This document shows, piece after piece, positions 57,718 through 64,000 of a stretch of DNA of 64,000 nucleotides; the first letter of the stretch is position 1; every line of letters begins with the position of its first letter. The stretch is from contig JAFEMH010000521.1 of NCBI GenBank assembly GCA_022495995.1, positions 186,001-250,000 on the forward strand, written 5' to 3'. The notes beneath the pieces were generated by a model. The model was not told the DNA's origin. It worked only from the letters and a program-made list of their open reading frames with translations, and ran no database searches. Position numbers and translations under genes: made by a program. Origin of the DNA: Adenophora triphylla var. japonica (taxonomy: Eukaryota; Streptophyta; Magnoliopsida; Asterales; Campanulaceae).

Positions 57718-58967
57718 CTGTAAATTTAAAGTGGCTTAAACTTGCGTCAATAAAAAGAGGTTTTCAAAAAAAATCGTTTTTTGTATTCAGACCAAGCTTA
57801 TCTCGCACGAGACAACCTGTTTCGCGCGAGATAACGCTTCGGCAATCAGTGTGTCTTCTGGTTTTCCCTGTTCATCTCAAGGTCCAAGATGAGAGTCGGG
57901 GATTCCAGATTTCATTATTTGCAGAGTTCCTTCATCTTAAGGCCTCCCTTAAGATGTAGAACTCGAATCCGTATTTAGTTTAAATAATTGATTATTATTT
58001 ATAGATTGAGTGTGATTGGGTTTTTAAATTAAAGTCCGGTCCATTGGGGATTCGGGAGTTGTAATTAAATTATTTATCTCACTCTCTCCCTCTCATTAAT
58101 TGGAACTACGATGGCCTAAGTCTTCCGAATTTGGGAGAAACGTAGGCAACCACTTGGTGCGGCCACTATCTGTTTTTCTTTTAATTTTCAAAAAAAAAAT
58201 CTCTATTTTTTCTATCATCTAGATTGACTATCACACACGCGCACTCATATTATATCTGTCATTGCACTACATACCCTGATTAACCCGGGACCCACACTAA
58301 GGACGGATGACGGTAACCACCTAGTCGCCGGTCTCTCCGAAGTTGGATCATCCCACTCCACGTATTCAATCCATCTAGATTGTCATATCACGGGGAGCCT
58401 AGCCTTTCAGCCCTGCATCGCCACATATCATGTAAATTGTCCTTTTAGGCTCACTCCGTGACCGATAGGTTTGACTCGGTGATCTTTTCTTATTTTTTAC
58501 CAAAATAAAGCCATGTAAAATTTACTATAAAGAAGGACTCGGAATAGTCCCCTTGGAATAGTCCCTTCGAAAAAGTCCCTTCGGAAAAAGAAAATGTCCC
58601 TTCGGAATGACCCTTTCGGAAGTCCCTTTAAAGAAAAAAAAATCCTTCAAACAATCTTACATGGCTTTGTTTTATAAAAATGGGACTGATTACTTAGTCG
58701 TTAGGTTCTGATAAAGGCCTTAGAAACCCCTCAAAACGGATTCTCCGTTCCGACCAAAAATTAGGTTTAATAAAAATCGACTTTCCGTGTGATTGTCTCG
58801 TGCGTGACTGCTTGTCTTGCGCGGGACAATGTCTCTGTTTGCTGTGTTTGAGCCTGAACCGTTTAAGCCTGCTTCCGACTCGTTGGGGTTACATTTGATC
58901 CTGACACCATCTCTGCGTCTCTTCTGTCATATTTCCGAAGCTACTCAACCTCAAGACTCCCAACACA
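57718..58967 (+). other. Element D untranslated leader
   Basis: No gene is supported. GAACTACGATGGCCTAAGTC ... GAAACGTAGGCAACC (58101-58155) is the same conserved block that precedes the 3' LTRs of A, B and E. At 58530-58630 the word GTCCCTTCGGAA recurs about seven times in degenerate form. Confidence 0.6.
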
Positions 58968-59504
58968 ATGTCCATAGAAAAGTACTTCGTCACTGAGAAA
59001 GATCTTAAAGAGGAAGACTTGCATAACATGACCAAGTCTCTTGTCGCTGAATTTGAGCATGTAGGAGGTTGGAGATAAGCTTTTGGTATGCCTACCACTC
59101 GCATTGGTAGAGATTTCCGGAAGATAGAGAGTGACTCCGACAGTGGGCGATCATCTGTGCAAGGGGAGCTAAGTGACATCAAATCTCAACATGCCAAAGC
59201 CCTGCAGCAAATTGACAACAACGATGCATGACATAACTTGGAAGAGTCCATCCAAGCTGACAAGACAAAGATGCTGATTGAAGAACTCGAGGAGGTCAAA
59301 AGCGAACTCGAGGCCATGACCCAAAAGTGTAATGCCCTTGAAGCCCACATTGAGGATGACATTGATGAGAGGGTCAAGTATTGCCTCAATACTCTTTACC
59401 GTGACCTCAAAGAGAAAATGGAAGCTAAATATCAGTCTCGCCACAACGTCTTCGTGCAGCACTACGAGAACCATATCCGAGACCTCCATAATCAAATGGG
59501 CTAA
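58968..59504 (+). pseudogene. Element D pre-gag ORF (coiled-coil)
   Basis: One frame from the ATG at 58968 (MSIEKYFVTEKDLKEEDLHN) to 59504 is interrupted by TAA (about 59076) and TGA (about 59229). The second half, LIEELEEVKSELEAMTQKCN and on, is Glu/Lys-rich with coiled-coil spacing. Ogre/Tat elements often carry an ORF or gag N terminus of this kind before the gag core. I cannot name a function. Confidence 0.55.
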
Positions 59505-59781
59505 ACGAAGGAAGGGAAGGACTTTCACTGACATTGGAAGGATCTCTCTCGGTCATCTTTTCAGAAGTCTTCAGAAGGATGGAAAACTGAAGCCAATTGA
59601 AGATTACATACCAAAGAGGGAAGGTCGAGCTCCACATCTCTACTGCTACTACCATCAATGCCATGGCCATCACACCGATGATTGCTTCAACTTGAAGAAC
59701 GCAGTCCAAGATCTTATTGACAACGACACCATCAGAGTTTGTCCAAGCGGTGGCATTGTTTGGATGAATTCAAGAAAATGA
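59505..59781 (+). pseudogene. Element D gag C-terminal piece with zinc knuckle
   Basis: RISLGHLFRSLQKDGKLKPI and then HLYCYYHQCHGHHTDDCFNL (about 59635-59694), a Tat-type modified knuckle as in B gag. The gag core (WFLHVKPEAR-like) that precedes it in B is absent, so 59505 marks an internal deletion between the pre-gag ORF and the knuckle. Confidence 0.7.
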
Positions 59782-60673
59782 GAGATCTCTTTCTTTTCCA
59801 GTTATTTACTTTTATTTGCAAAAGAAACGATTAGTAGTCTAGTTTAGTTTGGATACTACTTGCCTAAAAACATCATTTGTGGGCAAGAGTATCAAGTTTG
59901 CTTTTCAATAATAGTTTAGTCAGCATCTTTTCTTTTAAATTCTGATTACTTATTCAACAAGAAAGCACCGTGAACATCATAGAAACTTGCAACGAAAATG
60001 ATTACTCCAAGGCACTTCGGTTTTCCGGAAACCTTCCTGTTTGGAGAATGATGCAAGCAAAAGGATACTTCCCTGGCTTGAGACGTGGAAAACACTTGCA
60101 AGGGATAACAGAACCACCACCGGTTCCCCCACCACACACGAAGCATGGCTTAGGATACATCATTTCCATCTGCGATGAAAATGACGAAGAAGAGTGGGAC
60201 TTCACTCAAGTCAAGTGGGAAGGAACCGCGTACAAAGGCTACAATGACCCAAAGGTCAAAACTGCAAACTCAAACCATATCGAAAGACGCTCAATGGCTA
60301 CTTCATTCGGGAAGGGGAAAGCATCCCATACTTTATCTTTCTAGAACCATGGACAGACAATAAAGGGAAATGCCAACCAGGCTTTGAAATTTTCACCGAC
60401 TGCGATGCTTCGCCAGATGAAACAGAACCCATCCCACTAATCCCTAAAGATTTGTGGGGCACGAAGGCAGAAATGACCAGCAAATGGGACTTTGTGTTGG
60501 GAGAAGACGTGCTACGATAGTTCGAGAACCTGTGCCGGTTAGAAGATAGCCAGATCCATGCAACCTCAAAGGGGGATGCTCCAACTACTGATTTCACAAA
60601 GCTAATCCAGAAATGTGATGAGCCAATTCTAAACTGGCACGTCACCGGGGGACCAGTTGTTGATGAAGACTTC
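59782..60673 (+). pseudogene. Element D linker with G-patch-like segment; protease absent
   Basis: An open frame 59970-60344 carries MMQAKGYFPGLRRGKHLQGI followed after a Pro-rich bridge by KHGLGYIISICDENDEEEWD. This resembles the G-patch-like linker between protease and RT of Tat polyproteins. The frame changes at about 60330 and continues to a TAG at about 60520 and beyond. No protease D-x-G motif is visible upstream. Confidence 0.55.
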
Positions 60674-61948
60674 ATGATCAAGGAGCTTGGTTGTACTCCC
60701 CATCCCCGCAGGAAGATAGGCCCTATAGCTTTCACTTTAGAGTCAGGCTCCACCTCTGATGAACTCACTCAAGAGGAAATCGAGGCGGTGGCCGAACATG
60801 TATTCCCTTACTTCCTTAATGAAAACTTAGATCTTTCTGAGTACCCTGAGATTGCTAACATCGTAAATGATGAATTAACTAATAATAATCAATATAACGA
60901 ACAAGTTAATAATGAATCATACGATGAGATAGACCAAGAAAACGAACAAATTTTAAAAGAATTAGCAAGGCAAGTAGGTCATTGTGGAAAGAATGGCCCC
61001 GTTGACAATGAAGAAATGCAAATGGTTAATCTCGAAACAATAGAAGACCCCAGAGAAACAAAGATCGGTAGCTTCTTCAAGGGGAAAGACAGGGAAACCT
61101 TAACGCAGCTCCTCAGAGAATGTGTCGATGTCTTCGCTTGGTCCTATAAAGATATGCTTGGGTTAAATCAGTCGATCGTAGAACACAAAATACCGCTGCT
61201 ACCCAATGCCAAACCAGTCAAACAGAAACTGCGCAGAATCAAGCCCGAATGGTCAATGCAAGTGAAAGAAGAGATCATGAAACTCTTGAACGTAGGGTTT
61301 ATCAAAGTGATTGAGTATCCGGAATGGCTGGCAAACACGGTACAAGTAGCCAAGTCGAATGGGAAAATATGAGTCTGTGTCGACTTCAGAGACTTGAACA
61401 AGGCATCCCCTAAAGATGACTTTCCGCTACCAAACATAGACATGTTGGTCGATGCCACCGCAGCATACAAAGTCCACTCATTTGTCGAAGGCTTCGCAGG
61501 GTATAACCAAATCCTCATGGCAGAGGAAGACCAACACAAAACGGCATTCACCACACCTTGGGGGACGTTCTGTTATACGGTCATGCTGTTTGGTCTCAAA
61601 AACGCTGGGGCTACTTAACAAAGGGCAGTCACGACACTATTCCATGACATGATCCACAAGGAAATAAAGGTATACGTGGACGACATGATTATCCACTCAA
61701 AAGGGACAGATGGTCAGCACTTCAGAGATCTCAGAAATTTTTTCAATCGACTGAGACAACACAAGATGAAGCTCAACCCCGCAAAATTCTCATTCGGAGT
61801 GGTCAAAGGGAAAGTCTTAGGGTACATGGTCACCGAGCGTGGCATAGAAGCAGACCCTGCCAAGATAAAGGCCATCATACACATGCCTCCACCCAGAACA
61901 CAGAAAGAAGTAAAGGGATTCATGGGCAGACTCCAATACATTAGCTGA
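60674..61948 (+). pseudogene. Element D reverse transcriptase
   Basis: One frame from 60674 holds an acidic linker (NDELTNNNQYNEQVNNESYD), IGSFFKGKDRETLTQLLREC, VFAWSYKDMLGLNQSIVEHK and KEEIMKLLNVGFIKVIEYPE. It is then broken by TGA at 61370. RT motifs VDFRDLNKASPKDDFPLPNI, KTAFTTPWGTFCYTVMLFGL, a TAA at 61616, the catalytic KVYVDDMIIHSK (YVDD about 61670) and LGYMVTERGIEADP follow, then TGA at 61946. All breaks are single-codon; frame is kept throughout. Confidence 0.9.
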
Positions 61949-62555
61949 TTCATCAATCAACTGACTACAATGTGCAATCCTATCTTCAAGCTACTTAAGA
62001 AAAATGCACCTCAAGAATGGACCGAGGAATGTCAAGAAGCATTCGAGGAAGTTAAGCACTACTTAACTTCCCCACCCATCCTGGTTCCATCGTACAAGGA
62101 AAAACCCTTAAAGCTATACCTCACGGTTACTGACAACGCGCTAGGGGCTATGCTCGCTCAAGAACATCCTGCTTCAAACACAGAGAATGCGATCTACTTT
62201 GTCAGCCGCAGATTTCAAGGTAGCAAAATCAACTACTCTCCAGTCGACAAATCTTCTTATTTGCTCTTATGCAGGTATCCACGAGCAGACTAAAGCACTA
62301 CATGGAAGCCTTCCCGGTTCGTCTCATCGCAAGAATGGATCCTTTGAAATACATCCTAGACAAATCAAATTTGTCTTCGCGACTGGCTAAGTAGTATTTA
62401 ATGCTCGCGGGATATGATATCACTTACGTCACTCAGAAATCCATCAGGGGCAGTGTATTCGCAGATCAGTTGGCCGAATTTTATTGCGACGAAGTGAAGG
62501 GGGAAGACCTACGATTCCCTGATGAAGACATCATAAGTATAGAAGACGAAAATAA
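61949..62555 (+). pseudogene. Element D first RNase H and connection region
   Basis: In the RT frame, FINQLTTMCNPIFKLLKKNA and KLYLTVTDNALGAMLAQEH run into NAIYFVSRRFQGSKINYSPV, then the frame breaks at about 62265. From 62401 AGYDITYVTQKSIRGSVFAD continues to VKGEDLRFPDEDIISIEDEN. It corresponds to 40040-40480 of B. Confidence 0.8.
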
Positions 62556-63992
62556 GTGGCAATTGGCGCAGCCAATAAAAAAGGTTTCGGCATCGGAATG
62601 TTGTTAGTAGATCTCGACGACATCTATACTCCACTAGCAATACGTCTTAACTTTGACGCCACCAACAACACCAAGGAATATGAAGCTTGCATAGCGAGAC
62701 TCGAAGCAGCCCTAGAGCGCAAAGTAATCAAAATTGAGGTATTTAGGGACTCCCAATTGATCATCAATAAGACATTGAAGAAGTGGAGGATCCAAGATCC
62801 AAACCCTCAAAGACACAATGCCTACCTCCAAGAGTTGGTGCAACAATTTCAGGATATCTCGTTCCACTATCTTCCTAGAGAAAAAAACCTGTTTGCAGAC
62901 GCATTGGCTACACTTGCTTCCTTGGTTGAAATCCCTGCAGGAAAGGCAGTAAAACCCTTCAAAATAACCCGACGCGCGACTCGTGCCTACTGCGCTGTTA
63001 TAGATCTCCATGACTGCAAAGACAAGTGGTCATCCGAATGTGCCACCATTGAGGACTCCGAAAAGAAACCGTGGTACCATGACATTTGGCATTTCATCCT
63101 AGATGGAACCATTCCGCCTGAGATCGACAAGAAGACTCAGATTACCCTTAAAAGGCTGGCAGCTAATTACGTCATCATTGCTGGCCATCTATTAAAAAAA
63201 TACTCCCAGGGAAACCTCCTTTGTACCACCGAAGAAGAGTCCCTAGAAATAATGGACCATGTTCATCAAGGAGTATGTGGAACCCACATGAGTGGAAACA
63301 TGCTCGCCAAAAAGATCATCGGACAAGGGTACTTTTGGTTAACCATGGAAGCCGACTGTACCAGCATGGTCAAGAAATGCCATAAGTGTCAGATACACGC
63401 CAACCTTCAGCACGCACTGACATCCTTGTTGTACCCTATGACGTCTCCTTGGCCGTTCTCAACATGGGGCATAGATGTGATTGGAAAGGTCACGCCCGCA
63501 GGAGCCAATGGACATTGTTTCGTCTTAGTGGCCATCGACTATTTCACTAAACGGATCGAGGCCGCCTCCTACAAAGTTTTGAATGCCAGAAAGGTAGCAG
63601 AATTCATCAAGCACAACATCATCTGCCGATACGGGGTCCCGCAAGAGATGATATCTGATAATGGCTCTCACTTTGAGAAAGAAACCGATCGCCTCTTAAC
63701 AGAGTACAAAATCATAAGGCATAAGTCATCTCCTTACAGGCCTCAGACGAATGGAGCAGTTGAAGCCGCAAACAAAACAATCGAAACCATCATCACGAAA
63801 ATGGCAGTTACTGGGAAAGACTGGCCCGACAAGCTACCCTTCCCACTTTGGGGATACCGCACTTCAGTCCGAACAGCTACAGGAGGGACTCCCTACGCCC
63901 TCACATTCGGAATGGAGGCTGTCCTACCAATAGAATTGGAAATACCATCACTAAGGGTTCTCCTAGAAAACCAAGTGAATGAAGTCGACTGA
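62556..63992 (+). pseudogene. Element D second RNase H and integrase
   Basis: A single open frame of 478 codons joins the Tat-type RNase H (GAANKKGFGIGMLLVDLDD, EYEACIARLEAALERKVIKI, VFRDSQLIINKTLKKW) to integrase. The integrase has a zinc-binding part (HVHQGVCGTHMSGN ... CHKCQIHANLQH) and a core (TWGIDVIGKVTPAGANGHCF, MISDNGSHFEKE, RPQTNGAVEAANKTIETII) with all three acidic residues. LFADALATLASLVEIP links the two. The RNase H start is damaged just upstream (a one-base shift at about 62575). It ends in VNEVD plus TGA where B has VNKVEW, so a Trp codon became a stop; the C-terminal part probably continues past the window. Confidence 0.9.
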
Positions 63993-64000
63993 CTAGAAAG

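Larger units (their letters stand above)
25890..64000 (+). mobile_element. Element D: Tat/Ogre-like retrotransposon, 5' LTR split by CACTA, runs off window
   Basis: The LTR seems to start at AGTAGACACCCCATTC (25890), matching the TGTAGACACCCC start common in plant Tat LTRs apart from the first base. The element is split at 26338/57206 by the CACTA transposon. A perfect primer binding site follows the LTR end at 57698. Downstream come a pre-gag ORF, a zinc-knuckle piece, a G-patch-like part, RT, RNase H and integrase. A gag core and protease motif are not found. The 3' end lies outside the window, so its own target duplication cannot be tested. Confidence 0.8.

Overview
The window is plant nuclear heterochromatin. 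I find no host gene, rRNA, tRNA or CRISPR array; nearly every base belongs to transposable elements nested in one another. Four Ty3/gypsy LTR elements of Tat/Ogre type are recognised by a tRNA-Arg-like primer binding site (TGGCGACTCCGCTGGGGA), polyproteins with YVDD/YIDD reverse transcriptase, an RNase H of the extra Tat type and integrase, and long 3' non-pol regions. One En/Spm (CACTA) DNA transposon lies among them. This points to an angiosperm, probably a eudicot; species cannot be told.

Layout. 1-1681 is the 3' internal end of an element-A copy, joined directly to an LTR (1682-3064). Element A runs from that LTR to 19124: leader, decayed gag and protease, no RT/RNase H, decayed integrase, two genes on the opposite strand, a 41-bp satellite-like array, 3' LTR. 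19125-19268 is a piece of LTR in reverse orientation. Element E (19269-25889) shows only its second opposite-strand gene, two tandem arrays and part of its 3' LTR. Element D (from 25890 past the window end) starts inside E's LTR. Its 5' LTR is split by the CACTA element C (26339-57205, TSD TTT). C itself contains element B (32473-50627, TSD GGCCT), which splits an accessory gene of C. The order of insertion is therefore E, then D, then C, then B.

Most notable content. Elements A, B and E carry, between integrase and 3' LTR, genes on the strand opposite to gag-pol. One is a DUF7745/plant-mobile-domain-like ORF (antisense gene 1, seen in A and B). The other is a plant mobile domain gene (antisense gene 2, in A, B and E) whose four exons and three phase-0 GT-AG introns are at matching places in B and E. 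A short palindromic motif sits just upstream of the LTR TATA box and again, usually as a pair, about 120-190 bp upstream of each antisense start codon. The motif sequence differs between A, B and E but is the same at all sites within A or B and clearly related within E. This looks like a shared control module of element-encoded promoters.

State of the genes. All coding regions carry stops or frameshifts, so none of the elements is autonomous as it stands. The defects differ: A keeps a protease motif but lacks RT, B keeps gag, RT and integrase but lacks protease, and D keeps RT to integrase but lacks a gag core. The CACTA transposase and antisense genes are broken mostly by single TAG codons, whereas A is broken mostly by one-base indels.
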